64,000 nt of DNA from NCBI RefSeq assembly GCF_000741695.1, contig NZ_JGZK01000002.1:1-64000 (forward strand). The letters run 5' to 3'. The notes beneath the pieces are model-generated. The model saw nothing but the letters and a program-made list of their open reading frames with translations. It was not told the origin of the DNA and did no database searches. Both the position numbers and the translations under genes were made by a program. Shown here one piece after another: positions 45,101-54,500 of the stretch (its first letter is position 1; each line of letters opens with the position of its first letter). Source of the DNA: Bifidobacterium reuteri DSM 23975. GTDB lineage: Bacteria > Actinomycetota > Actinomycetes > Actinomycetales > Bifidobacteriaceae.

Positions 45101-45659
45101 TGATGATGGCATCCTCGGTCATGACTGTGCTCGCGCTTTTGCTGCCCAGGCTTTGCTCGCCGACGTACATGCCGGCTGTCACATTGCCGTTGAGTTCGAC
45201 ACTCCCTGCAATAAGCGATGCAATACGTTTTGCCTGATCAGCGGCCAACGCGTTCATCGGGTACACAAGAATCGCCTTGATGCCGCGACGTCCATATTTG
45301 GTGCGTTGCTGATAGCAGTAGTCAAGTATCGGATACAGGAAGCACTCCGTTTTGCCCGAACCCGTGCCGGTGGCAACCAACGTGGATTGGCCGTTGGCTA
45401 TGCGCTTGAATGCCGCCATCTGATGCATGTATGGCCGATACTGCGGATGCAGGCATTCGTTGAATGGGAACGGCTCGTCATCCGCAACACGGAACGGCAA
45501 CTTGACTGAGACGAATGGGTCGAGCGAGAGCGCTCCATCCTGATTCGCCAGCGATCGAATCGACCCTTTGAACGGCTTGCTGGTCATGGGGAACGTGGTC
45601 TCCAGATAACCCGCCAATCCGTTACGGATGTGTCGTGCCAAAACGATTGGAATCATCAT
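39105..45659 (-). CDS. Giant DEAD-box/DUF1998 helicase with putative C-terminal nuclease (DrmA/DrmB- or DruE-like)
   Basis: A 2184-residue protein. Walker A ATGTGSGKTE lies at 96-105 and the box II DELH at 234-237; helicase C has TPTLEMGIDIGDL and YIQRAGRAGRRDG near 1075. Several CxxC pairs between about 490 and 610 (CRDCGG, CPQCMRG, CPECGSQ, CPFCASE) form zinc sites. The DUF1998 part has YDTVPGGTGYLKQI and DCDDGCYRCLYSYRQNRD near 1665. Residues 1722-1850 resemble a PD-(D/E)xK nuclease: LDSKLEAQFLEALRR, KPDFRL, KRRKDVLVFTDG. In DISARM, helicase (drmA) and DUF1998 (drmB) parts are separate genes. ATG 45659 has GGAAAGGA. The next gene overlaps by one base. Confidence 0.82.
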   Translation of the reverse strand: MMIPIVLARHIRNGLAGYLETTFPMTSKPFKGSIRSLANQDGALSLDPFVSVKLPFRVADDEPFPFNECLHPQYRPYMHQMAAFKRIANGQSTLVATGTGSGKTECFLYPILDYCYQQRTKYGRRGIKAILVYPMNALAADQAKRIASLIAGSVELNGNVTAGMYVGEQSLGSKSASTVMTEDAIITDHGTLLSNPPDILLTNYKMLDYLLVRPEDSRLWDHNDEDTLRYFVVDELHTFDGAQGTDLACLLRRLTDRLHADSSKICFIGTSATMGTDDSKAAVCQYASEIFHTEFDPEHSVITENRISSEEFFAGNDTDLLEYDSTIPDRKQADELIRLESDVEPDIYLKNAAQAWLNAPDDADLDSMQARIALGQQLRRSRFLASLTALLSLQPQRIGTDLLNRLSTQYVRFSQLDARQQQAAVDALIALVSYARTGNADHPRPFLDVQVQLWSKELRQLTANIVPADGTVQFKPALELDKTISEQYLPVINCRDCGGTAWIGFTGKDGRVTASDRKAFYNAYFSFQPNNQFLILQPYIKSDQEQLNDVPAAWFCPQCMRGSTMESDDGSECACPECGSQRVPVRERVLELVAPNRRHYRCPFCASERGLALVGLRSTTQIGVMLSQLFADAYNDDDKTIVFSDSVQDASFRASALSDHTWRFALRNSAMDYIQHDDKDNATFAQFLDCQNDYYRRQYTNDAEYVVRFIAPNMTWMREYESVLAGNPGGPERRRLIEWIGRRLRLESLFEFGLRSRVGRTLEKSGCATLYFDQQKLNQTAMRFRERCINEIGVDDAVIHSEDWARLIVGLLDLIRSKGAFFDISYERYLAVDANRFFLQYGKKTGNWWSPGSYFDVLPRFLADTPQGAHKDSYDTLGSIEYVRMANRYIADNALVGDIAHELLSRALDTCVDAGFIAKREFAGKFGTKHVYGLNENECRISTDVSQLVCSVCGRNYSCATQNLQVREGSRCITRQCPGRLHLNTDATAALELSYYGKLYRSKPAERIRAAEHTSLLDGDDRTKLEKQFKGSEHTPGEVNVLTCTPTLEMGIDIGDLSTVILASMPPSQARYIQRAGRAGRRDGNSLVLTVANSKPHDMYFYQHPLDMIGGDVTPPHIFLHATAVLERQLIAYALDTWVHEKLVHGENPSEIIPTKLRSCLDNVREEQRNAFPFTFLDYVQSHAMLLLDRFCELFEFEESAEDGALREQLEQFLLGTNEHDADSGQHSLPLRIYRVFQKTNAHIAELIRQKHQIESIITDLDSKPDDSAYQQQKNECRSEIRGIDKIIKNLNDQNTFNFLSDQGILPNYAFPESGVTLHTILKEDRIPTEDGKGEDLSPRQDGEKTHDFTRPAASAITELAPGNTFYAAGRKYVINRILFAKGDMDEDTVMWKLCPNCSHAEPVSSVRNTASCPSCGSAQWADVGQERPMVRIDTVISEERYSDSVVDGSNEDRSSMLFVKNSLIDIERNDVESAWKIDHGDTDFAYEYVPHGTVREINFGKADTDGREMTVAGEKRIRNGFNVCVRCGTLADDKGYINHSYFCPNRTNILSDEEPSKCLFLFREIHTEMLRILVPGIADASGDSSMAKSFTAAVMLGMSRIFGNVAHLAMTLSNEPLRDGSGLRKIYLVIYDTVPGGTGYLKQIADNGDRLIDVLQQAYEAMNHCDCDDGCYRCLYSYRQNRDLDSISKKTALAMIEPILGNKDLFVRTTTVSDVSVNKLLDSKLEAQFLEALRRLYANPLAKGADERGRRAVVTQAYIDRAGHHDGYLMIIGDSQWEIELQQDVSRLDNVPAVLSKPDFRLHCVSDDQPVNGANGVAKRRKDVLVFTDGLQFHAGIVAEDTAKREALRRCGYRVWSLTYDDVVGFLETPDDKRLLDPALNVSDMPGKKAYKMSVESSAELDPGQLPALSLLGYYLSNPDAEQVLSSQAEGLGVAMIDRPDMTQGTAKANTMAALENALIGTSTDYMARDVFDFHHAQRLNMYVGISLEDDHKTVSNQYDLLFDDTINGVDLDGDNPLTTLDDEERQSFKREWASFWHVANIMQFADAFRFGTISAVASKTVYAPLCQDAVNKRASENEKEQIGGDWYRILQDDILEAQDRHAAESFIRAGIPAPDLLPGDDVEESADVFIPVTFAWTDKRIIFLVPNSYCEDPKAMFSSSEWNIMTNEEEVLRAFSNKQEGN

Positions 45660-45691
45660 TGTCCTTTCCACGCACCATGGCCATTGCCTAG

Positions 45692-45697
45692 ATTGTA
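45692..45697 (-). promoter_or_regulatory. Probable -10 element of the giant helicase gene
   Basis: TACAAT on the minus strand lies about 33 bases before ATG 45659 and downstream of a hairpin, which suggests that this gene pair has its own promoter; the -35 is weak. Confidence 0.35.
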
Positions 45698-45748
45698 GCG
45701 CCCTTACAGAGCATAAAGACGGGCTATGGGGTAGCATGAGACAAACAA

Positions 45749-45774
45749 ATGACCCCGGTGAGAACCGGGGTCAT
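45749..45774 (-). terminator. Hairpin between the Abi gene and the helicase gene
   Basis: ATGACCCCGGT and ACCGGGGTCAT form an 11-bp perfect stem with a GAGA loop (45749-45774). On the minus strand TTGTTTGTCTC follows, so it can stop transcripts coming from the methylase side before the helicase gene. Confidence 0.65.
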
Positions 45775-45825
45775 CGACGTAGAGCGCTTCAGCCTTTCGC
45801 CGAAGCAACATGGTAAGGATAGCAT

Positions 45826-46575
45826 GTGGGGACGGAATCCGGCAACCTGTTATCTCCTGCGGCGCAATCGCCAGTGGCCGAGCAGATGCTGAGTCAGCCA
45901 CGTTTGCAGCCATATCTGGATGCTGCCGATAACGATATGCAACGTGCGGTCGAACTGTACCGTTGGAATCAACGACTTACTGGAGTGGTGCTTAAACACA
46001 GCTCCGATGTGGAGATCGCGGTGAGGAACGCGTTGGACGCTCAGCTAGTTATCTTGTGCCACAACGAGTTCGGCATGGAGGACTGGATCGGCCCAGAGTC
46101 TGACAGCACGCCCGAGGAGATCTACGGTTTGTTGAGAAAAGGCATACAGGAGGCAAGGGTGCATGCGCTAGCAGAGTCCCGTCATAGACCGAAAGATCAT
46201 CCCCGATACCGTTGTGCACCCAATCGTGATGATGTGTTGGCACAGTTGACGTTTGGCACGTGGGACCTCCTGCTCGGCGCAGACTTGGCCAGCGGCATGC
46301 AGGACGCGATACAACAACGCCTGTGGAGCCAAGGGCTATGCAAGGCGTTCCCCAATGGCAGACAGGACGATGAAGGGCGTCGTCGTATTGCTGTCCGATT
46401 GAAGCGCATTCGCAAGCTTCGTAATCGTGCAGCCCATGCGGAGAACCTATTGCGAGTCGAGCCGGAGAAGCGTCTGACGGATATGCTGTCGGTGCTGTCG
46501 GCCATCAGCAAAGAGTTCTCCACATGGTCGATGCAGGCGAGCCCCTACCGCGCGATTGTCAAAGAGCGCCCATAG
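45826..46575 (+). CDS. Abi-like protein with HEPN ribonuclease motif
   Basis: A 249-residue protein resembling the Abi_2/AbiD abortive infection group. RWNQRLTGVVLKHSSDVEIAVRNALDAQL near the start and RIRKLRNRAAHAENLL near residue 200 are characteristic; RNRAAH fits the R-x4-H active site of HEPN RNases. Such proteins cut RNA after phage infection and stop growth. It starts with GTG 45826 after AAGGAT. It is the only plus-strand gene in the island and lies exactly between the methylase and the giant helicase, so it is either an added guard or regulated in opposition to them. No partner antitoxin is adjacent. Confidence 0.72.
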   Translation: MGTESGNLLSPAAQSPVAEQMLSQPRLQPYLDAADNDMQRAVELYRWNQRLTGVVLKHSSDVEIAVRNALDAQLVILCHNEFGMEDWIGPESDSTPEEIYGLLRKGIQEARVHALAESRHRPKDHPRYRCAPNRDDVLAQLTFGTWDLLLGADLASGMQDAIQQRLWSQGLCKAFPNGRQDDEGRRRIAVRLKRIRKLRNRAAHAENLLRVEPEKRLTDMLSVLSAISKEFSTWSMQASPYRAIVKERP

Positions 46576-46627
46576 TCATGCTGCCAATGCCGGTCCGGCT
46601 TCCACGGGACGCCGGACCGGACCATAG

Positions 46628-49600
46628 TCAATCGGATTGCGTTGACCGTGTTGCACGATCGCTTCGCTCTACTGCAAGTTGGGATGCGTATTTGTGTTCG
46701 AAGAACGCCCATGCAGTGCGGTAATCGTCGATGCGGTCGCAGCGGTCGAATGGGGCTACGTATTCGATGGTGCGTTCGAAGGGACCGCCGGGCTGGGTGT
46801 CGTCAGTGATCGTGCGCGTGAAGACACGTCCAGCTTGCGCGTTGCGGATTTTGTTGAAATCGACCCGCTTGTAGATCAGATCGCCATAGTTCTTCTTGGA
46901 GAAGACGATGCGGCCGTTGGCGTCATACCATGTATCATCCTCGTAGCCCTTGAGCACGGTGAACGTGAGACGGTAGATGTCGATGAGCTCATCCAAGGTG
47001 AGTCCCAAGGCCATCGAGGCGAGCACGTCGAGTTCGACCAGCGCCTGACGGCGCTCATAGTCGGTGCGCAGCGGCGTATGCCAGTTCCACTCACGAGTAA
47101 GTGCGGAGAACGTCTCCGGGGTGAGACGTGGTTCGTCCTTCGCCCAGCCCATTGAGGTGTATGCATCCTCCCAGCACGATTCCCACAGTTCCGCAAACGG
47201 TTTGGTCAGGCAATTGAGGAGCAGACCGCGGAGAGCGATTTCAGAAGAGAGGCAAGAGTCTGGAATAGGAGTCATGCTTAACGTCGTGGCATTGATATTC
47301 ATTTTGCCGATAGAACGAACGAAGAAATCATACGGCAGAGCGGCCTGAAGGCCGCTCATGAGCGCAAGCAACGCGTAGCGCTCTGGGTGAACGCCATAGC
47401 CCGCTATGGCGTGCACCCAGGCTACGCCTGGGTGCACGCCGGCTAATTGCAGCGTGCGTTCGCCTGACAATGGAACCATTCCTCGACAAGCTAGCCTATA
47501 CACCGCATCGAATCGGCTTCCGTTCGCCATCTTCTGTATGCGTTGCTCGTATTCGCTATCTGAGCATGCTTGCGCGTACTTGACGCGCGGCTCGTAGTCC
47601 TCACCGATGGTGGTCAGGTCCACGAAGTCGTAATCGCTGTTGGTCTTGTAGTTGCGGCGGGTGGATTGCAGTAGCGGGTTCCCTACGCCAATGAACGGAC
47701 TGGAGAAGATCACCGGTTCGCCGTCACTCGGGAAGTGGACGTCATCCCTGATGGTGCCATCCTTGCGTGAGTTGGTCTCATGCCACATACCCGAATAGGT
47801 GACGACGTTATCGTAATCACGTAGAGTCTTTGGCACTTCAGCCATACGTTCCAGAGCAGTGACCAGCTCACGTGCATAAACACCGACCACGGGCGTAGTT
47901 CGCCATGATTCCTCGGTGCCATCCCCCACGAGTTTGGAAAACATCTTCAACGCGTGCTCGTCAACGGAAATGATGCGATCCTTATGCCCGCGGATATTCC
48001 ATGTACCGGCTGTTTCGTCCTTGATGGTCGGGATGTCACCGGAGCCGTCCGATGCATAGCATTCGTCAATGGTCTTCGGCTCATATAGATTCCAGATCGA
48101 ATCAAATCGAACCGACGTGTCTGCTAATTCAGGATTCTGGTACACATTCAGACTGAAGACAGTATGATGATCAACTCCGACGAACAGTTTCCGCTCATTG
48201 ACGAACTGGAAGTGATACTTGAGCCTACACATCATCTGTTCTCGCAGAATACTAGCCTTAGTGTCGCCATATATCTCATCCGGATGCACGAACGCGCTCA
48301 CGCCGTTCTGCTGCCGCGTGAAGTCGAAAGCGTTCGGCAGGAAGCAACGGAACAGATTCGTCTGCTGACCTTGCAACAGCGAATAGTTGCCCTTCGAGTT
48401 ATAGAACGATAACTGACCCTGAACAGATTCGAACTCGTGAACGAACGTGTCATGAGTACGCTGGTCCGTCAGCAGATCCGGCAGTTTCTTGTTCAGATCG
48501 GATGCGCTGATCGCCTTGACCGCATACCGCGGGTTCACATCGGAAATAGCGTCGGCTGCGGTCCATTGCAACTTCACCCACGGCGGGTTGCCCACCATGA
48601 AGTCGAATCCGCCATCCTTGAACACGTCAGCGAACTCCAGCTCCCAATGGAAGAAATGCTGTTCCGCAGCGATCTCCTCCACCATTCGAATACGTTCGTT
48701 GATTGGCCGGTTGCTGTTACGCAGCTCATCCAAATTCACCTTATGATCGGTCACGTAATCGTGCGGGGTCTCGTTGTCGCCCACAGCCTCATCAAGCGTG
48801 AGCTGACCGCCCTCATACAACAGGTCGAAGTTCTCGCTAGACACGTCGCCTGTCAGAATCATCGACACATCCGCCAGGTATTCGGCGCGGGTCGGCAGCT
48901 TGTCGGCCTTGCCGATCGGCCAGAACCACAGGGCGCACCAATAGTCCATCGCCAGCTTCAAACGGGCGTATTCGCTGGCGTTGCGCGCATGTTCGGACTT
49001 GTATGTTGAGTCCATCTTCTCGTCCTTCTCACGAATGGTGAGATTCACCGAGTCAAAGACGTGAGCGTCCAGAGAGCCCTGAGTGCTGTGACGATTCGAC
49101 TTCGTCAGCTTTTCCTCGTCCGTATCGCTGTAACCATAAATGGCGAGTTGATCGCGCGTATCATGCTCTAGTTTTTGCCGCTTTGCAATCTGGCCTCGCC
49201 ACAGTTCATCAGTCGCTTTGGAAAGCTGTTTCATCACATGCACCTGCGCGTCCGAATATGGCGCGGTAAATGCCTTCCGCCATTGCTTGATCATATCAAG
49301 ATGATTCCGTTCGACGGACTTGACGATTTTGTCATCATACGAACACATACCCGGATCGCCGGTAAAGAACCGGTAAACACGATTCTCGCGCGATGAGCTT
49401 GCATCAAATCCGATGCGCTTGGGCGCGACCTCATACCAGTGCCGGTTTTTCGCCTTGGTCTTCAAATCGCTCTCTGTGTAGCCGGCACGTCGTGCGCCAA
49501 TCAGCGAATTGCCGCACCGAAGCTGAGTGCCGAACCACGGTACGAACGAACCCTCGCAGATCGTGTTCAGCCACAGCGACACCTCTCCCAATTCCACGGC

Positions 49601-51511
49601 GATCGGGTTCAAATCCACGCCGTAGATGTTGCGGTCGGCGATGAACATCTTCACCCGCTGCAGTTCCGCCTGACGGCGTTCAGCCGGGATGGCCGCTCCA
49701 GGACCCTCCTCGGCCACACGCTCCTTCTCACGCATGGACAGGTACTTGGCAGCCAATTGGTTGATCGTTTCGTTCAAGAACGTCGCGGAACCCATCGCCG
49801 GTTCGCAAATTTTGAGGTTCAAGATGTCGGTGGCCTGATGAATGCGCGGCTCGATCTCCTTGAGCGCATACCGCACCAGACATTCGGCAAGAGAATCCGG
49901 CGTGTAGAACGAAGCCGAGGTCTCCCGTTCGCGACCGGCCAAACGGTAGATGAACGTGCCCGGTGCATAGGTGCGAGGTTCGCCCTTATGCGGCCCGGAT
50001 GCGTACCGTACACGTTCATCTTCCGAATACTCATGCAGCTGGCCTTCGCCTACGAAATAACCTACCTTCAACGGGTCGAAATCGTCCTGCGCGCGCTTGA
50101 CCTCATACAGTTGTTCTTTGGCAATGAACCCACGATAGGAAAGCAGCGCCTCATACACGGCACCCATCTGGCTGATGCCAAGCGTGGCATATGAGATACG
50201 CTGACGGCGAGCAATCTTCCCCTTCTTGCCAGAATCGGACTGGCCTGCCGTCGTCACGCTCATCAGATCGATGATCTGCAGCATCACGCTGTCGCGAAGC
50301 ACCGCATTTTCGATCAATGCGGTACGTTGCGGATCGAAAATATGAGCCTTCAACGGCGGCACCACGAACATGGCATCGGCTATGGCACTATTCTGCACAT
50401 GCTTTAGCATGCTGGCGCTCATCGGGTATCCATCGAACACCAGATGATTGAGCTTCCGCAGTGTATCAGCCAAGTACGTGGTGTCTTCAGCCTCATCCAT
50501 ACGTCCGCGCATCTGCTCGGCGATGTCGCGCAGGCTTTCCAGCGAATATGCGGTACGGTAAATCTCCGATTTCATCGGCGCATACCCTAGATCGGGCTTC
50601 GCCTCGATGAACAGCAGGAACAACAACCGATACATGTAACGCAGGCACTGCACGGTAAGGTCGGACGCATCAATGCCGTCAGGGCCATCGAGCGGACGTC
50701 TCTTGTTCACCGTCCAATCGTGAATCACCTCGTTGCCGAGGATCTCCACGCATTCGCGCAACGCTGAGCGCAGACTGTCGGACACGGACACCGCTTGCTT
50801 GCTGGACTCGTCATCGAATGAGTCAAGCACCGAATCACCGTCGGCTGGACACAGGCTCGTCCGGTGCAGCAGCACGGCCACGGCATTGTAGACATGTGGT
50901 TCGTTACGGCTGAAAATCGTGTCGAAGTCAAACAGCATGCACTGTTTGTCACCCCACTTACGACGGTCGATCAGCACCGCCTGATGCAAACCGATCGCAA
51001 CTATCCAACGTGCCGGCTCATCGAAATCCGCAAGCAACATGCGTGCGCATTCCTCGCAGGTATATGACGACTGTTCGACCGGGCTTTCCAGAATACTGGA
51101 ATCAGGATCATTGACGAGTGACACGAGTATCTGCACCTGCGGCCGCCCCTGGCTGTCATTCACCTGCATGTGCACAGGAATCTGCACGCCTGACTGCTGA
51201 TCGACTAGCCCGGCATTAACCACCGTGCTGGCATCGTGCACGTATCCGAGAGCATCCAACAGGCCGTCCACGAATGCGCCGATTGACTCCTCTTCGAGTA
51301 AATCGGACTCATTGTTGACGATGGCCGCATATGCTTGCCGTTGCGCCCGAACACGATACGCAGGCTTCCGCTCAGCCGGCAGATCCTTCCACTGTTCAGC
51401 GATTACCGAACGCACGGCCTTGGGGAAAAGCTCCTGCATGTAAAACGGCGTGTAGAAGCCATTGACGGATTCAAGCCCCGGAAAGGTTTCGTTCAGATCA
51501 TTGTCGCTCAT
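46628..51511 (-). CDS. N6-adenine DNA methyltransferase, Eco57I/PglX-like (DrmMI-like)
   Basis: A 1627-residue gamma-class adenine methylase with the AdoMet site near residue 570 (KICEPAMGSATFLNETINQ) and the catalytic NPPW in FMVGNPPWVKLQW near 973. The N-terminal 500 residues are helical and the C-terminal 500 resemble a target-recognition and accessory region; no restriction nuclease motif was seen. In class 1 DISARM and BREX, such large methylases mark self DNA for the system. Start ATG 51511 shares a base with the TAA of the SNF2 gene, with GGAGTG as ribosome site. Codon 1360 or so lies in a perfect 14-bp palindrome. Downstream, the Abi gene faces it. Confidence 0.85.
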   Translation of the reverse strand: MSDNDLNETFPGLESVNGFYTPFYMQELFPKAVRSVIAEQWKDLPAERKPAYRVRAQRQAYAAIVNNESDLLEEESIGAFVDGLLDALGYVHDASTVVNAGLVDQQSGVQIPVHMQVNDSQGRPQVQILVSLVNDPDSSILESPVEQSSYTCEECARMLLADFDEPARWIVAIGLHQAVLIDRRKWGDKQCMLFDFDTIFSRNEPHVYNAVAVLLHRTSLCPADGDSVLDSFDDESSKQAVSVSDSLRSALRECVEILGNEVIHDWTVNKRRPLDGPDGIDASDLTVQCLRYMYRLLFLLFIEAKPDLGYAPMKSEIYRTAYSLESLRDIAEQMRGRMDEAEDTTYLADTLRKLNHLVFDGYPMSASMLKHVQNSAIADAMFVVPPLKAHIFDPQRTALIENAVLRDSVMLQIIDLMSVTTAGQSDSGKKGKIARRQRISYATLGISQMGAVYEALLSYRGFIAKEQLYEVKRAQDDFDPLKVGYFVGEGQLHEYSEDERVRYASGPHKGEPRTYAPGTFIYRLAGRERETSASFYTPDSLAECLVRYALKEIEPRIHQATDILNLKICEPAMGSATFLNETINQLAAKYLSMREKERVAEEGPGAAIPAERRQAELQRVKMFIADRNIYGVDLNPIAVELGEVSLWLNTICEGSFVPWFGTQLRCGNSLIGARRAGYTESDLKTKAKNRHWYEVAPKRIGFDASSSRENRVYRFFTGDPGMCSYDDKIVKSVERNHLDMIKQWRKAFTAPYSDAQVHVMKQLSKATDELWRGQIAKRQKLEHDTRDQLAIYGYSDTDEEKLTKSNRHSTQGSLDAHVFDSVNLTIREKDEKMDSTYKSEHARNASEYARLKLAMDYWCALWFWPIGKADKLPTRAEYLADVSMILTGDVSSENFDLLYEGGQLTLDEAVGDNETPHDYVTDHKVNLDELRNSNRPINERIRMVEEIAAEQHFFHWELEFADVFKDGGFDFMVGNPPWVKLQWTAADAISDVNPRYAVKAISASDLNKKLPDLLTDQRTHDTFVHEFESVQGQLSFYNSKGNYSLLQGQQTNLFRCFLPNAFDFTRQQNGVSAFVHPDEIYGDTKASILREQMMCRLKYHFQFVNERKLFVGVDHHTVFSLNVYQNPELADTSVRFDSIWNLYEPKTIDECYASDGSGDIPTIKDETAGTWNIRGHKDRIISVDEHALKMFSKLVGDGTEESWRTTPVVGVYARELVTALERMAEVPKTLRDYDNVVTYSGMWHETNSRKDGTIRDDVHFPSDGEPVIFSSPFIGVGNPLLQSTRRNYKTNSDYDFVDLTTIGEDYEPRVKYAQACSDSEYEQRIQKMANGSRFDAVYRLACRGMVPLSGERTLQLAGVHPGVAWVHAIAGYGVHPERYALLALMSGLQAALPYDFFVRSIGKMNINATTLSMTPIPDSCLSSEIALRGLLLNCLTKPFAELWESCWEDAYTSMGWAKDEPRLTPETFSALTREWNWHTPLRTDYERRQALVELDVLASMALGLTLDELIDIYRLTFTVLKGYEDDTWYDANGRIVFSKKNYGDLIYKRVDFNKIRNAQAGRVFTRTITDDTQPGGPFERTIEYVAPFDRCDRIDDYRTAWAFFEHKYASQLAVERSDRATRSTQSD
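47408..47440. repeat. Perfect palindrome inside the methylase gene
   Basis: GGCGTGCACCCAGG (47408-47421) and CCTGGGTGCACGCC (47427-47440) flank a 5-base loop. A second hairpin GCCATAG-CCCG-CTATGGC lies next to it (47393-47410) and a third, imperfect copy of the arm follows at about 47383. They encode the repeated peptide pattern GVHPG...GVHPE. Confidence 0.8.
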
Positions 51512-54500
51512 TAGTTCACTCCTACAAACGCCGCAGCAATGCGGATTACCGGCTCTCCTGACGCGGTCAGCGTTTCGTTGACCCACTCATCATATTCGTC
51601 GTACATATCATCGAGTTTGCGCTGCTGATCGGCCAGATCGGAATAACCGGCGATAACGAGGCTTCGTCGATTCCTCCACTCCGTAATGCGCTCGAGCTGC
51701 TTATCGATCTCCGGGCGGGCAACATTCTGCTCGTAAGCGTCACCTCGTTGCCACAGTTCCTTCCGGCCTCGCCGCACCGCGTCGGCTAGCAATAATTGCG
51801 CATGCTCAACCTGCTGTTCCGACGGTTCGGAATTTGCGGTATTGGCATACTCATACCGTTCCGAGTTCGGCTCCTTGCGGCCACGATAGCCGGTGATCTT
51901 CCACACATCTTCCATCGGCAACAGATCAACGAACTCGTCATTGCGATATCGCAGCCCAAACCACTCATCCAGCACCGGTGTGGCATGCTCATTCGCAATC
52001 ATGCCGGTTAGCAGGATGATTGTCTCGTCGTCAGCCAACCTGCCGTTCGTCACGCCGATGATCGGCGCCTCCCCACGTCGATACAACAGTGACGTAGCTT
52101 TGGTGCTGATCCATTCCATCAACGGATTCAATGCCCATAGATACTGGGTCCGACTCCAATTTTCTCCACGAAGCTGGGCGGTGATGCCATGCGCCATGCG
52201 TTCGCAGTAGCTTGCATCAGTGCTCCAAGTGCCGGTATCCTCACGCAAGGTCTCCGTATTCGGCACCCGCCGACGCAACCATGCACGTAGAGGGCTGTCC
52301 TTATCAAACGTCACGGTAAAACCTTGCGCGTCCGTTAGTTGCTGAAGAGACCGTATCTTGGTGGAATCCTTGAATTCCGTGCAATTCAGGCCCTTCCACG
52401 CGTAAGAATAGTCGTCCATTAGCGTAAGGTTCGTATTCGCACGGTCACTATCCACATCGCCACCGTCCGCAGCATCGCTGTTGCCGTCATCGGCGTTGTT
52501 CATGATTCGCGAAAGCAGATAACCGGATAGGTCGAATGCCGATTCGCTATCGACAGCCTCGCTTCGTCCGTCATTGTTGCCAGTATGACTTACCGTGCGG
52601 TCTTCATCGATGTCCTCATCGGGAATACGCAACAGTTCGCCGAACTCGGCGGCCGACATGTCTGATTCCATGGCGTTGCGAGTGACGGCTTCCTCATCCT
52701 CGATGTCGAATTTGCCCATCAACAGCGCGGGATCGCCGATATTGCTGTACGCCTGCTGTTCCTTCTCGCGTAAAATCTCCAGGATACGAGCATCGCCCTT
52801 GATTTTCTCGTTATGAGAATCAATGGCCATAAAACGAATATCCGGCTGTTCGCGCTGCCCGTAACGGTCGATACGACCATTACGCTGTTGAAACACCATC
52901 AGTGACCATGGAGTATCGAAATGAATAAGACGATGGCTCAAATAGTGGAGGTTCAAACCCTCGGAAGCCACATCCGAAGCAATCAGCACTCGGATCGGCG
53001 ATGTTCGCTTGCCAAACTGTTCGACGATCTTCTGCTGATCAAGGTCGCTCATCTGCCCATCCATCGATACGATGGCGCCTTTCGGCAACGAGAGATCCTC
53101 ACGCAGGCGCGACTCCAGATAGTTCTTCGTCTCGATGCGTTCGGTGAAAATAACGATGCGGTCATCGGGCCTCTTGCCATCCCAACCGTACGCCGGATTC
53201 CGCAGCATTGAAAGGAGCTGGACATAACGAGAAAAGTGCCGTGGCGTAATACGCTCAAGTATTGAACGGAACTCCTCAAGTTTGGCCGCATCGCCGGTTC
53301 GATCAGCGGAATCGATCTTCCTAAGCTTCTTCAGTCGCGCGTCAATAGTCGCGATACAAGCCGCAGGAGACGAGAACAGGCTCTTCTCCAGCAGCGTACG
53401 AAACAGTCCGGAATTGGCATTGCGACGATTGACGTCCATACGCAGATGCATGGATGTCAGACAGTCGAATGCCTCCTCTTCGACCGATGAGGCTTCGCAG
53501 TGAATCTGCGTGACCTTTCGTTCCGGGAAACGTCCCGATACGTCACCAATCACGTCCTTCTTGAATCGACGAACATACAGCTGGCGAATATCAGCCTTCG
53601 TGTAATTGTCCGGGTCGGGTAATGTGGTCGGGTCAAGCATGTTCATCAGCGAAGCGAAACTGCGCGCCTTACCATCATGCGGCGTTGCGGATAACATAAT
53701 CAACGTGTCCGAACGGGAGGCAAGCCGCTGAGCCAATCGTGAGCGTTGCGCCTTACGCGAGCCGCTACTGCGATCAGCGACGTTCTGCGCCTCGTCAATC
53801 ACGATAATGTCCCAGTATGATGCATCGAGCGCCGCACCATACTGAATATCGCGTTTGATCGTGTCGATAGAGACAATCACCTTGTCGTAATATGAAAATG
53901 GATTCGCATTCGCCGGTATTTCGGAACGGATTTGTTGAATGCGCGACGAGTCCAAACTGATCAGCGGAATCGTAAACCGCTCCCACATCTCCTTCTGGAA
54001 CTGGAGCATCATGCTCTTGGCTGTCACGACAAGAATGCGACGGCCCTTATGCCGTTTGATAAGCTCCGACATGAGAATGCCAGCCTCCAGCGTTTTGCCG
54101 AGGCCCACCGCATCGGCTATGAGAATACGCTGACGAGGTTGAGAAAGGGCCTGCTTGGCCGGAACAAGCTGATACGGCAGCGAATCCATGGCGGCCTTGT
54201 CTCCGACATGAATCTCCTGATCCGTCGGAGCCGTGGATCTCAACAGGCTTTCGATAAACAAATGGGAACGATCCGCATGTTCCGACATGTCGGGAATAAA
54301 CCGAGTCTTGACAGGATCGACCGGCTCGATATCGTCAAGATCATCGAGGAATGTCGACTGTGAATCACGGACAAGCGGAGAAATTCCGGTACACGTCACG
54401 GCATGATTTCCAAGTGAATTTGTCTCGACCTTGGAGATGAGCCATTCCTGGCCACGCACCAATACGCGCATTCCCGGAGACAGAATGCTCTGCTGATTCT

